NCBI GenBank assembly: GCA_003666325.1
Contig: QPIL01000117.1
Span: forward strand, 1 to 64,000
Length of the DNA stretch: 64,000 nt
Source of the DNA: Methylococcales symbiont of Iophon sp. n. MRB-2018
GTDB taxonomy: Bacteria > Pseudomonadota > Gammaproteobacteria > Methylococcales > Methylomonadaceae
Reading direction: 5' to 3'
A model generated the notes under the pieces. The model had not been told where the DNA came from. It did no database searches and was given only the letters and a program-made list of their open reading frames with translations. Shown one piece after another: positions 1 to 7,598 of this stretch (its first letter is position 1; the number at the start of each line of letters is the position of its first letter). The translations under genes were made by a program, and so were the position numbers.

Positions 1-171
1 CGTTCGTTAATTTCTTGGATAAACGACGGTTCTCATGTTATTTCTGATGATTTATATATTGAAAGCCAAGAAAGCATCTCTACTAAATATTTAAAGGTGT
101 TTGAGGATATTTTTAAATTTACCGATCATGAAGGGCATTATAAGATGATGATGAAAATAGAAGATAATTGA
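1..171 (+). CDS. C-terminus of an AAA ATPase (AAA_13/PrrC-RloC-like), cut by window edge
   Basis: An open frame runs from base 1 to a TGA at 169-171 (56 residues) with no start inside the window, so this is the end of a longer gene. The residues RSLISWINDGSH near its beginning and a KYLKVFEDIFKFTDHEGHY stretch resemble the C-terminal end of AAA_13-type ATPases, the family of PrrC/RloC anticodon nucleases and related defence ATPases. That is recall of family endings, not an alignment, and the ATPase motifs lie outside the window. It sits at the left edge of an island of accessory genes, which fits a defence or mobile role. Confidence 0.45.
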   Translation, partial: RSLISWINDGSHVISDDLYIESQESISTKYLKVFEDIFKFTDHEGHYKMMMKIEDN

Positions 172-201
172 TAAATTTACTACTAAAAACACCAAAATAA
201 A

Positions 202-732
202 ATGAATCAAAAAACCCCACTACAAACCATCAACATCAAACAACACATACTTTGGATTAGAAATGAAAAAGTGATGTTGGATAGTGATTTAGCAAATCTT
301 TATGGCGTGGAAACTAAAATTTTATTACAAGCAGTTAAAAGAAATATGGACAGGTTTCCACAGGATTTTATGTTTCAACTGGACAAGCAAGAATTTGAAA
401 ACTTGAAGTCACAAATTGTGACCTCAAGTTGGGGCGGTCGACGTTATGCTCCGTATGTCTTTACCGAACAAGGGGTGGCAATGCTTTCTAGTGTGTTGCG
501 CAGTAAGCGGGCAATACAGGTTAATGTGGAAATTATGCGGACTTTTGTGCAATTTAGGCAAATTTTATCTGAAAATAAAAGTTTAGAAAAACACTTAATT
601 GCGTTGGAACAAAAATACGACAAACAATTTAGCGTAGTATTTGATGCGATAAAACAATTAATGCTACCTGAGAACGATAAAACTAAAAATCCGATTGGCT
701 TTGTGTGGCAAAAGAAAAAGACAAAAAAATAA
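202..732 (+). CDS. ORF6N (KilA-N-like) domain protein
   Basis: This 176-residue protein carries an ORF6N domain in its first 100 residues or so: an [20 protein letters not shown] segment followed by [17 protein letters not shown] and a [17 protein letters not shown] segment, all typical of the family. A coiled, charged tail (residues about 120-150) may mediate oligomerisation. ORF6N proteins are DNA-binding proteins common on phages and islands, often annotated as antirepressors; the target is unknown. It ends 2 bp before the best start of the next gene, so the two are probably co-transcribed. The product is confidently assigned to the family, not to a function. Confidence 0.85.
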   Translation: MNQKTPLQTINIKQHILWIRNEKVMLDSDLANLYGVETKILLQAVKRNMDRFPQDFMFQLDKQEFENLKSQIVTSSWGGRRYAPYVFTEQGVAMLSSVLRSKRAIQVNVEIMRTFVQFRQILSENKSLEKHLIALEQKYDKQFSVVFDAIKQLMLPENDKTKNPIGFVWQKKKTKK

Positions 733-734
733 AT

Positions 735-1268
735 ATGACTAAAAAATTAGCAATTTATCAAGCAAAAAACGGGGCGATTGAGTTAAAAACTGATGGCGAT
801 AGTGAGACTATTTGGGCATCGCAAAAAGATATTGTGTATATTTTTGACAAAGACCAGTCAGTTATTTCAAGGCACATTAAAAGTATACTATCTGATAAAG
901 AAGTGGATGAAAAAAGCAATATGCAAAAAATGCATATTGCAAATTCTGACAAACCTGTTGTTTATTATTCGTTAGACATTATTCTTGCTGTTGGATATCG
1001 CACTAATTCCGCTAAAGCTATTGCATTTCGCCAATGGGCGACCAAAACGCTAAAACAACATATTACTCAAGGTTACACAATAAATAAAAATCGCATTGAT
1101 AAGAATTATCAAGCGTTTATCCAGGCGGTGGATGATGTAAAACTGCTGGCAAAAAATAATGTTGATAGTGATGATGTGTTGAAGTCATTTGCTGATACTT
1201 GGCTTAATTTAGAGGCATTTGATGAGGGAAGATTGCTATCTCAAACCCTAGTGAGAAGGATAAATTAG
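735..1268 (+). CDS. RhuM family protein, apparently lacking a Fic-type C-terminal half
   Basis: The 177-residue protein matches the RhuM family: an IWASQKDIVYIFDKDQSVIS helix-turn-helix-like segment, then YYSLDIILAVGYRTNS and AIAFRQWATKTLKQHITQGY. The ATG at 735 is chosen because it follows the ORF6N stop (730-732) by 2 bp; an in-frame ATG at 705 would overlap that gene by 28 bp. In many relatives the segment resembling ADTWLNLEAFDEGRL leads into a Fic/DOC domain. Here the frame stops 10 residues later and no Fic-like frame follows, so this copy may be truncated. RhuM proteins are island-associated and their molecular role is not well established. Confidence 0.8.
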   Translation: MTKKLAIYQAKNGAIELKTDGDSETIWASQKDIVYIFDKDQSVISRHIKSILSDKEVDEKSNMQKMHIANSDKPVVYYSLDIILAVGYRTNSAKAIAFRQWATKTLKQHITQGYTINKNRIDKNYQAFIQAVDDVKLLAKNNVDSDDVLKSFADTWLNLEAFDEGRLLSQTLVRRIN

Positions 1269-1307
1269 TGGGTTTGGTGTTGTTACTTTTAAATAGAGAT
1301 TGATTTT

Positions 1308-2426
1308 ATGCAAACCATAGACATTAAAAACCTCAAAGCCAACGATATTATTCGCAAATGCGTGCATTGTGGATTTTGCTTGGCGACTTGTCCGACTTAT
1401 CAGCTACTTGGTGATGAGTTGGATTCTCCACGTGGGCGGATTTATTTGATTAAATCGGCGCTTGAGAATAATAATTCATCAACCGACAGCCTGCAACATC
1501 TTGACCGTTGTTTGACTTGCCGTGCGTGTGAAACCACTTGCCCATCGGGGGTGGAGTACGCGCAATTATTGGATGTTGGGCGTGAGATGTTGGAGGAAAA
1601 ACGCCCAGTTTGGCAAAAAGTGGCGCGTTATGGTGTGCGTAAATTGCTGACCACCCCACTGTTATTTAATCCAATTGGCTTTATTGCTCGGCATTCTAAA
1701 GCGCAGGGTGTGTTAATCAAGCCTAAAAAAACCATCGGCAAAGTGTTATTATTGGGCGGTTGTGTACAGCCTGTGCTTGCGCCGAATATCAATCATAGCG
1801 TTAAAAATATCTTAGCAAAACTTGGTTATGAAGTAGAAGAAACCCCGCAAAAACAGTGCTGTGGTGCAGTTGATTTACACCTAAGTGCAAACAAAGACGC
1901 ACTTAAAAAAGTCAAAGCAAATATTGAAGCTTGGGCAGAGGCAGAGATTATTATTTCCAGTGCCAGCGGCTGTGGGGTAATGGTGAAGGACTATGCGACT
2001 TTGTTTGATAAAGAAGATGCTTATTATGAAAAAGCACTAAAAATCAGCCAAAAAACCCAAGATATTGCCGAGTTTTTAGCCGATAAAGACTTATCAGCGT
2101 TGAAAAAAGACGATAAGAAAATATCCTACCATTCACCTTGCACCCTACAACACGGGCAAAAACTCGGCGGCTTGGTGGAAACAATTTTACAGCAACTCGG
2201 CTACAATCCCGCTACCGTGCAAGATGGACATTTATGCTGCGGCTCGGCAGGCACCTATTCAATTTTTCAACCAAAATTATCAAATCAGTTAAAAACCAAC
2301 AAACTAAAAAATCTACAAGCCAGCAATCCTGAAATGATTGTTACTGCTAACATCGGCTGTTTAATGCACTTGCAAAAAGGCAGTAAAATACCTGTTAAAC
2401 ATTGGATAGAGTTATTAAATAATTAA
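1308..2426 (+). CDS. glcF: Glycolate oxidase iron-sulfur subunit (GlcF-like)
   Basis: The 372-residue protein has two ferredoxin-type 4Fe-4S motifs, CVHCGFCLATCP (residues about 18-29) and CLTCRACETTCP (about 68-79), followed by two cysteine-rich CCG repeats (QCCGAVDLH and LCCGSAGTY) typical of GlcF and related quinone-linked oxidoreductase subunits. GlcF works with flavoproteins GlcD and GlcE to oxidise glycolate to glyoxylate at the membrane. No glcD or glcE is seen next to it, so it is either separated from its partners or serves another dehydrogenase. It is a little shorter than E. coli GlcF (about 407). The preceding ORF6N/RhuM genes look unrelated. Confidence 0.85.
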   Translation: MQTIDIKNLKANDIIRKCVHCGFCLATCPTYQLLGDELDSPRGRIYLIKSALENNNSSTDSLQHLDRCLTCRACETTCPSGVEYAQLLDVGREMLEEKRPVWQKVARYGVRKLLTTPLLFNPIGFIARHSKAQGVLIKPKKTIGKVLLLGGCVQPVLAPNINHSVKNILAKLGYEVEETPQKQCCGAVDLHLSANKDALKKVKANIEAWAEAEIIISSASGCGVMVKDYATLFDKEDAYYEKALKISQKTQDIAEFLADKDLSALKKDDKKISYHSPCTLQHGQKLGGLVETILQQLGYNPATVQDGHLCCGSAGTYSIFQPKLSNQLKTNKLKNLQASNPEMIVTANIGCLMHLQKGSKIPVKHWIELLNN

Positions 2427-2457
2427 CATGAAAATTACCATTATTGAGCGCAAAAAA

Positions 2458-2580
2458 TGAGTAATAAAATAAAGAATGTTCTTGGATTTTCAGAGGCATT
2501 AATACAGTCGATTAACGATAAAAAAATTAGCAATTTTTATGGGTGCTGGCATAGCAAGATTTGTAGGCTGTGATGGCTGG
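2458..2580 (+). pseudogene. Frameshifted N-terminal fragment of a SIR2-like protein
   Basis: From ATG 2458 the frame encodes an amphipathic N-terminal segment ending SEALIQSINDKK. At the A7 run 2520-2526 the plausible continuation moves to another frame, giving KLAIFMGAGIARFVGCDGWD. The GAGI motif after a short hydrophobic strand is the start of the SIR2-type NAD-binding fold seen in SIR2-domain NADases and defence proteins. After about 2580 the homologous frame is lost in low-complexity intergenic sequence. The call rests on one motif and a repaired frameshift, so it is tentative. Confidence 0.4.
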
Positions 2581-2829
2581 GATATACAACATCAAGCAAA
2601 TATCAAGGGGTCAGAAATTCAAGGGGTCTATCAAGGTGTCAGAGCAGAGAGCGTAGGGTGCGTTCCACGCACCAAAAACCAACCAAGAGCAGTAGAATAC
2701 GCACCAAGCACCAGATCCGTAGTAGTTCTTTTAAGCCCACTCCAGAAGGAGAAGGCGAGGGCAATATGAACCTCCCCTTGATTTTATATTGGACAATCAG
2801 ATTTTTTTAATAGATTGAAAAAAGCCCCT
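2581..2829. other. Non-coding mosaic with a small hairpin
   Basis: No gene is supported here. The stretch contains a short perfect hairpin (GGTGCGT 2657-2663 with ACGCACC 2667-2673) within a sequence of a type common in dispersed proteobacterial repeats. An open frame from ATG 2539 runs through to 2769, but past about 2580 its translation looks non-protein-like. Confidence 0.4.
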
Positions 2830-2994
2830 ATGTCTGGTGATATGTTTAACGGTATTAAAGATAATAACTGTTCGTCGGGATTCAAAGAATATAAAAAAGA
2901 TGGCGAAAAAAATAAGAACAATAAGGCAGTTCATTTAAATAAAATCAGATTAAAGATCCTAGATTCGCATAATAAGTGCACCACTTACATTTGA
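2830..2994 (+). CDS. Small unrecognised ORF, possibly a gene remnant
   Basis: ATG 2830 to TGA 2992-2994 encodes 54 residues rich in Lys and Asn (MSGDMFNGIKDNNCSSGFKE at the start). No clear ribosome-binding site or recognisable domain is visible. It lies between a broken SIR2-like fragment and a broken hicA, so it is more likely the remains of a longer accessory gene than an intact small protein. It could also be chance reading in AT-rich DNA. Confidence 0.2.
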   Translation: MSGDMFNGIKDNNCSSGFKEYKKDGEKNKNNKAVHLNKIRLKILDSHNKCTTYI

Positions 2995-3000
2995 AAACAA

Positions 3001-3045
3001 GATGGTTTTTTGTGTTAGATTTTATATCTAATACAAAAAGCCATC
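3001..3045. repeat. 45-bp inverted repeat at the 5' break of hicA
   Basis: Two 20-bp arms (3001-3020 and 3026-3045) are complementary with two mismatches that would be G-U tolerant in RNA, around a 5-bp loop. The right arm ends GCCATC where the HicA-like reading frame begins. It could be a small transposable hairpin that replaced the hicA start, or a terminator-like structure (T-rich arm). Confidence 0.7.
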
Positions 3046-3046
3046 A

Positions 3047-3196
3047 GCTTCTTTTGTTAAAACAGAGGGTGGTAGAGGCGACCATGAAAAATTCAAACAT
3101 CCTACTAAGTCGGGTCATATAATCGCGCCACATCCGCGTAAAGATTTACGCCCTGGTACGTTGAATAATATTTTTAAACAAGCGGGGTGGAAATGA
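3047..3196 (+). pseudogene. hicA: 5'-truncated hicA toxin gene
   Basis: The frame ending at TGA 3194-3196 encodes SFVKTEGGRGDHEKFKHPTK, then a PHPRKDL segment and GTLNNIFKQAGWK. These correspond to the second half of HicA mRNA-interferase toxins: GxH region, HP, PHP-basic-DL, and the GTLxxIxKQAG end. The N-terminal 20-25 residues and any start codon are missing; an inverted repeat (3001-3045) occupies that place. The stop overlaps the hicB start in the ATGA arrangement usual for hicAB. The catalytic His region is still present (GDHEKF), but without a start the toxin is probably not made. Confidence 0.75.
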
Positions 3197-3576
3197 AATA
3201 TTTAGGCTATGTAGAGAGTGGCGATGAAAAGTGCGCTAGCAGTGTGGTGTTGCCTGATTTTCCAGGGTGTTTTAGTGCGGTGGATGATGAACAAGATTTG
3301 AACAAAGCCGTCCAAGAGGCAGTTGAATTGCATTTCGAGGGTGAAAACTTTGACTTGCCAACGCCGCTCACACTTAATGAAGTTCAAAATTTGCCAAATT
3401 TTGACTACCCCGGCGTTTGGATGTTTTTTGAAATTGATGCAGATAAAATTTCAACCAAATTACAACGAGTAAACATCACTATCCCAACCAATATTTTAAC
3501 AAAATTAGATGCATTAGCCACAAGTCAACATATCTCACGATCTGGGATGGTGCGTCAATTAGTGGAAAAAACTTAG
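3193..3576 (+). CDS. hicB: HicB family antitoxin
   Basis: The 127-residue protein has an N-terminal HicB partial-RNase-H fold (YLGYVESGDEKCASSVVLPD, then FPGCFSAVDDEQDLNKAVQE, typical of HicB) and a C-terminal ribbon-helix-helix segment (VNITIPTNILTKLDALATSQ with SRSGMVRQLVE). HicB neutralises HicA and represses its own operon through the RHH domain. ATG 3193 is chosen because it overlaps the hicA stop as ATGA and starts MKYLGY, the usual family start; a GTG at 3187 is the alternative. Because hicA is truncated, this is functionally a solitary antitoxin, which could still act as a regulator or protect against other HicA toxins. Confidence 0.9.
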   Translation: MKYLGYVESGDEKCASSVVLPDFPGCFSAVDDEQDLNKAVQEAVELHFEGENFDLPTPLTLNEVQNLPNFDYPGVWMFFEIDADKISTKLQRVNITIPTNILTKLDALATSQHISRSGMVRQLVEKT

Positions 3577-3596
3577 CGGGTAGTAGTAGAGTCTAA

Positions 3597-3953
3597 ATGA
3601 CTGATAATTTTTCAAATCTAACGCAGGAGAAAGGAAAAAGACGAAGCAATCTGTTTTCGGTGCCGATGATGGATTGGACTGACCGCCATTGTCGAATGTT
3701 TCATCGGCTGTTATCCAAAGAAACTCAACCCTGGACGGAAATGCTCACCACTAAGGCGATTATCCATGGCGATAAAAACCGTCTGCTAGATTTTGATGCG
3801 GCAGAGCATTCATTGGTATTGCAGTTGGGTGGTAGTGAGCCTGATGAGATGGCGGCTTGTGCGAAAATTGCTCAGGACTGGGGTTATGATGAGGTGAATA
3901 TCAATGTCGGCTGCCCGTCAGATAGGGTTCAGTCGGGTTTCTTGATTTTTTAA
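3597..3953 (+). pseudogene. dusA: dusA, N-terminal fragment (tRNA-dihydrouridine synthase A)
   Basis: The first 110 residues match DusA closely: SVPMMDWTDRHCRMFHRLLS, the FMN-binding TEMLTTKAIIHGD region, LVLQLGGSEPDEMAACAKIA and VNINVGCPSDRVQSG. The catalytic Cys of GCPS is present. Immediately after QSG, where DusA continues RFGACLM, the sequence changes to FLIF-stop, so about two thirds of the roughly 330-residue enzyme is missing. No continuation is seen in other frames up to 4132. dusA is a known insertion site for mobile elements, which fits its place at the edge of this island. An intact dusA may exist elsewhere. The 180 bp that follow hold only a small hairpin (GGGTTAC 4060-4066 with GTAACCC 4076-4082). 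Confidence 0.85.
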
Positions 3954-4132
3954 TGGGTTGATTTATGCAAAGGTCTCTTAATATTAGAGGGTTAAAAATA
4001 TATATTTTGAGAATAACGCCTACTTTTAGGTTTTTCTACAGCTTGAACGCCAAGTTCATGGGTTACAGGCTCTTCGTAACCCAACGCAAAAGCAAACAAC
4101 ATTACCCAGCACAAACCCAAACAACATAGCAT

Positions 4133-5734
4133 TCAATAATAAACGCGCAACAATTGCTGAATTTCGTCAAATTCATGTAAATAAGGTTTTGCTACTTCAT
4201 GATTAGCGGCAATCACTAGCAAGTCATGTGAAAAGACAGAAGTGTTGTACCAGTTAAAGCTACCTTCAATAACAATATAGTCATCTATAATGCAATATTT
4301 GGAATGAATAGGAGAATACGGCACCTCATGATCATCTTTGCCATACACTAATCCTACGGCTATACAGGCAGATTTCAACCTGTCTACTACAGGTAATAGA
4401 GGCCTGTTTAGCTCATCATCCATGGAGCGTTCAACACCTACCCTACCTTCTCTCGCCAAGTGTCCGTTAAACAAGATATGCACATAAACCCCTCTGTTTT
4501 TAGCATTGATTAAGGCACAAATCACACTGTCATAATGGTCACCTACTAACTCACCAATCAAAAATAAAGTTATTTTGATACTATGCTTGGCGCGGTTTAT
4601 TTCTCCTAAAATAGCATGATGCGGTAAATAATTATCCCCATTTTGAGTGCTGTGCCTGCCAAAGGTATAAAGTAAATTAAAAGAGCTAAAGGGGTCGATT
4701 CCATAAGCTTGTATGACACCACCACGCTGGCTTTGGAAAATATTATCCAATAATCGACATACCCCTTGTGAATGAAAAGTCATGCCCGACTCCCAATTAG
4801 CCCACCATCTGTCAAAGGTAATATTAAACGATCCCAAAATACAATCTTCATCATTAAAGATGATGAATTTAGTGTGCATATCAGGTTCAACTTCAATCAG
4901 ATCATGTTTAGGGCTACAAACCACGCCGATCAATTCAATGCCAGCGCGTTTTAAGCGGGCATAACTTTGACTATTAGTTAGGGTCATTTTTCGCCAGTCA
5001 ACAATACATTGCACCCAGACCCCTTGTTCACCGGCATGAATCAAATGGCTGACAAAATCGGCATCATCTATACAATCAACACTCACTTTAATAGTGCATA
5101 AACGGTTGTAATCGTCCCGCTTGGTTTGCATCACTTTATCAATCAAATGATGAATATAACTTTTGGGGTGATAAGGATGTGTGGGCTGGCCTTTAGTGAA
5201 TTTTGGAACCAGTTCCATAGAGTCAAAATGATGATTGATCCAGTCCACATCAGATTGTAGTTCAGCTGCGTTTAACTCATAAGTTCGATAATGATTCTCG
5301 GTAATATGATCAGGGGATATATCTCGGTACTGATGCTGGTCAGGGTCAGCCTGTAACTGCGGCCAGTCCATATAAATATACTCATTCGCTGATGCTATAG
5401 AACGCCCCTCTTTATGCACTATAAAAGAGACTTTAACGCAATTGACCTGTCCGTAAGTGCTGGAAAAAGGATGTATATAAAAATCTCGGGTACTACGTTT
5501 ATGACGATTCCATTCAATATCATAGGCATCAGTATCCACTACATAAGTCTCACAAATATTATCATTGCTGAAGACTTTTAATATGACTTTAAGGTTAATA
5601 CTGTCACCATGAAACATTTCAAACTCAATCTTGCCCCAGCGTACAAAAAATTCATGATTAAAGTCATTCACTCTGGCAAAAGACCCCCCTAATTCACCTC
5701 TAATGGGTCTGGCATAATGTTCTGCTATTTCCAT
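4133..5734 (-). CDS. Phospholipase D superfamily protein with two HKD motifs
   Basis: The 533-residue protein has two PLD motifs: HTKFIIFNDEDCILGSFN (about residue 285) and HSKYCIIDDYIVIEGSFNW (about residue 475), each with the H-x-K, spaced Asp and GSxN pattern. Two motifs make one active site that breaks or exchanges phosphodiester bonds through a phospho-histidine; substrates in the superfamily include lipids and DNA/RNA. The first 125 residues form a separate beta-rich segment that I do not recognise. No signal peptide or membrane segment is seen, so it is probably cytoplasmic. Its ATG lies 1 nt after the stop of the CBM21-EEP gene upstream, so the two should be translationally coupled. 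Substrate unknown. Confidence 0.85.
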   Translation of the reverse strand: MEIAEHYARPIRGELGGSFARVNDFNHEFFVRWGKIEFEMFHGDSINLKVILKVFSNDNICETYVVDTDAYDIEWNRHKRSTRDFYIHPFSSTYGQVNCVKVSFIVHKEGRSIASANEYIYMDWPQLQADPDQHQYRDISPDHITENHYRTYELNAAELQSDVDWINHHFDSMELVPKFTKGQPTHPYHPKSYIHHLIDKVMQTKRDDYNRLCTIKVSVDCIDDADFVSHLIHAGEQGVWVQCIVDWRKMTLTNSQSYARLKRAGIELIGVVCSPKHDLIEVEPDMHTKFIIFNDEDCILGSFNITFDRWWANWESGMTFHSQGVCRLLDNIFQSQRGGVIQAYGIDPFSSFNLLYTFGRHSTQNGDNYLPHHAILGEINRAKHSIKITLFLIGELVGDHYDSVICALINAKNRGVYVHILFNGHLAREGRVGVERSMDDELNRPLLPVVDRLKSACIAVGLVYGKDDHEVPYSPIHSKYCIIDDYIVIEGSFNWYNTSVFSHDLLVIAANHEVAKPYLHEFDEIQQLLRVYY

Positions 5735-5735
5735 A

Positions 5736-7265
5736 TTATTCTTCTTTTTCGTTTAATATCTCTAGTTTAGGTTCAAATGTCATAAAATAACCACAATGGT
5801 CTGACACTCGGCCATAATCTTGTTCTGTAAATACCACCTTGGCAGAAGTGACCTGTAATTCACTGGTTTTGTTCATAAAAATATAATCAATACGGTAATC
5901 ATCCGTCAATAAATCCTGCCAGTGTGCATCATTCACTCTAAAAATTTTTTTAAAAACAGCTTGTTCATTAGCTGCTAAATATTGATCATCATAATGGTTA
6001 TCTTCAACCACGGTTTGATACCCCTCAGAACCCGCTGTAATATTAAAATCACCGCATAGCATGGTAGCTTTAATATTATCTGTATTATGTTCCTGCGCCC
6101 AGCGATGTAACCGTTGAAATTGCTTTTGAAAGCCGTCTTCCATCCAGCTTAAATGTGCAGAAAAAATGTTGATTGCCCCCATATAAGGCACATGGACAGA
6201 TGCCATCACCACTTTTCTGGAATGGATATTATAAATATCATCGCTATCGGAGACATATTTGGATTGATGATTCGATAAAGGAAATCGACTTAAAATAGCC
6301 ACTCCTTCTCGGTATTTATCAAAGCCCAAATGTGACCAATCGGTATGCAAATGAAAAGGATGCGTTAAGCGATCATTAATCAATTTAGCAGCATTCGATT
6401 CCCAATCACCCTGACCATCTCGCCAATATTCTGCGACTTCCTGTAAACAGACTATATCAACTTCCAACTCATTAATTGCTTTGGCTATCTGAGTGAATTT
6501 TTTATCCTGATTTTCTTCTTGGTAGCAATGTAAATTAAGAATTAACAGTTTAAGTTGCTCTCGCTGTAAAGAATAATTATTTCCCTCATTGTTATCCCAA
6601 ATGGTTTGCTCATGGCTCTGGCAACAAATAATATACTGTAGTCTAAAAAAATCAGTCCGCTCAATATGACCTGCCCATATTTGACTGCCGTACTGATTTG
6701 GATTTCTGGCATTGCTTTGACTGACTTTATCCCAGTAATTTCTTGTTGTTTGACAAGCTGAATACTGGCTGGTTTTCCAATTATCAAGCGTCCATTTAAC
6801 CCCTACTTTTTCAGCATTAAAAGCATGATCTACTGCCACGATAATAGGGATTGTTGACAGATCATCATTCAAACACTTATCAAAAACTATGTTTTGAACT
6901 TTGCGACCATGTGCTAATTGAATGCCTGAATCCGCTTCACTAAGGAAATTTTGTCCATGATGGGTATCCCAATATTCAGCACCCAACACTCGATAACGTA
7001 GAGTAAACTCAATATTGCCAGGCAATGTTTGTTGTTGCAGTAAAAACTTAACGCTTACACGCCAATATTCTTTATCAGAGCCATTCATACTATGATATTT
7101 AGCTAGTAAAGTATGCCAGATACCATCTTCGCCAGACCAGAGTACATCAACCTGCTTGTCAAAATTGAGATTTTCAATTTGCATAAAAAAGGTCAATTCT
7201 TGCTGCACAGTTTGATCCTGTCTGCTGATTATATTTTCCACATAAAGCAGTTGAATTTTATCCAT
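5736..7265 (-). CDS. Endonuclease/exonuclease/phosphatase-fold enzyme with two CBM21-like domains
   Basis: The 509-residue protein has three parts. Residues about 1-110 and 115-230 look like CBM21 starch/glycogen-binding modules; the second contains VKWTLDNWKTS and the hallmark WDNNEGNNY. Residues about 235-500 form an EEP (exonuclease III/DNase I-like) domain with LNLHCYQEENQ, VCLQEV (metal-binding Glu), AILSRFP, FSAHLSW, LCGDFNI (catalytic Asp/Asn), RIDYIFMN and the C-terminal SDHCGY (catalytic Asp-His). All expected catalytic positions are present. Members of the fold cut nucleic acids, sphingomyelin or phosphoinositides. No signal peptide is seen. It is first in a two-gene operon with the PLD protein. 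CBM21 is best known from eukaryotic glycogen-targeting and amylolytic proteins, so this fusion in a bacterium is unusual. Confidence 0.8.
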   Translation of the reverse strand: MDKIQLLYVENIISRQDQTVQQELTFFMQIENLNFDKQVDVLWSGEDGIWHTLLAKYHSMNGSDKEYWRVSVKFLLQQQTLPGNIEFTLRYRVLGAEYWDTHHGQNFLSEADSGIQLAHGRKVQNIVFDKCLNDDLSTIPIIVAVDHAFNAEKVGVKWTLDNWKTSQYSACQTTRNYWDKVSQSNARNPNQYGSQIWAGHIERTDFFRLQYIICCQSHEQTIWDNNEGNNYSLQREQLKLLILNLHCYQEENQDKKFTQIAKAINELEVDIVCLQEVAEYWRDGQGDWESNAAKLINDRLTHPFHLHTDWSHLGFDKYREGVAILSRFPLSNHQSKYVSDSDDIYNIHSRKVVMASVHVPYMGAINIFSAHLSWMEDGFQKQFQRLHRWAQEHNTDNIKATMLCGDFNITAGSEGYQTVVEDNHYDDQYLAANEQAVFKKIFRVNDAHWQDLLTDDYRIDYIFMNKTSELQVTSAKVVFTEQDYGRVSDHCGYFMTFEPKLEILNEKEE

Positions 7266-7598
7266 ATTTTTCTTTCAATAAAGCGTAAGGAGTGAGGATT
7301 TATCGTCCAAGCATATACAGTGCTTTGCAGATAGACCTTAGTCGGTTGCACTAAAAGAGATCTGAATGCGTTCCCGTGCGTTCAAAACGGATGGTTTTAG
7401 CCTCAAGATGATAAATAAGCTGTTATAGTTTCACCTAATTTAAAAATAATAAAGGACAGCCCTGAGGTCTCATTTTATACAAATTGGCAAAAAAATGTAT
7501 GAGCAATTGAATATGGGCGTGGCAAGGTATTTATCTGTGTGAACATCGAAATCATGCAGGGCATAGAACAATAATAGTGACACTTAATGGAGGATAAT
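7266..7598. other. Intergenic region between divergent transcription units
   Basis: This stretch separates the minus-strand CBM21-EEP gene from the plus-strand DUF411-glk pair. Promoters for both must lie here but none stands out. GAGGTCTC at 7464-7471 matches the terminal 8 bp of the family 2 inverted-repeat element but has no flanking duplication. A strong ribosome-binding site (GGAGGA, 7589-7594) precedes the DUF411 start. Confidence 0.5.

Noticed and set aside
2539..2769. 76-residue frame as an intact gene
   Set aside because: Only the first 14 codons look protein-like; the remainder covers a small GC hairpin and repeat-like DNA.
7464..7471. Another GAGGTCTC footprint
   Set aside because: Flanking pentamers (GCCCT and ATTTT) do not match, so there is no evidence of a target duplication.
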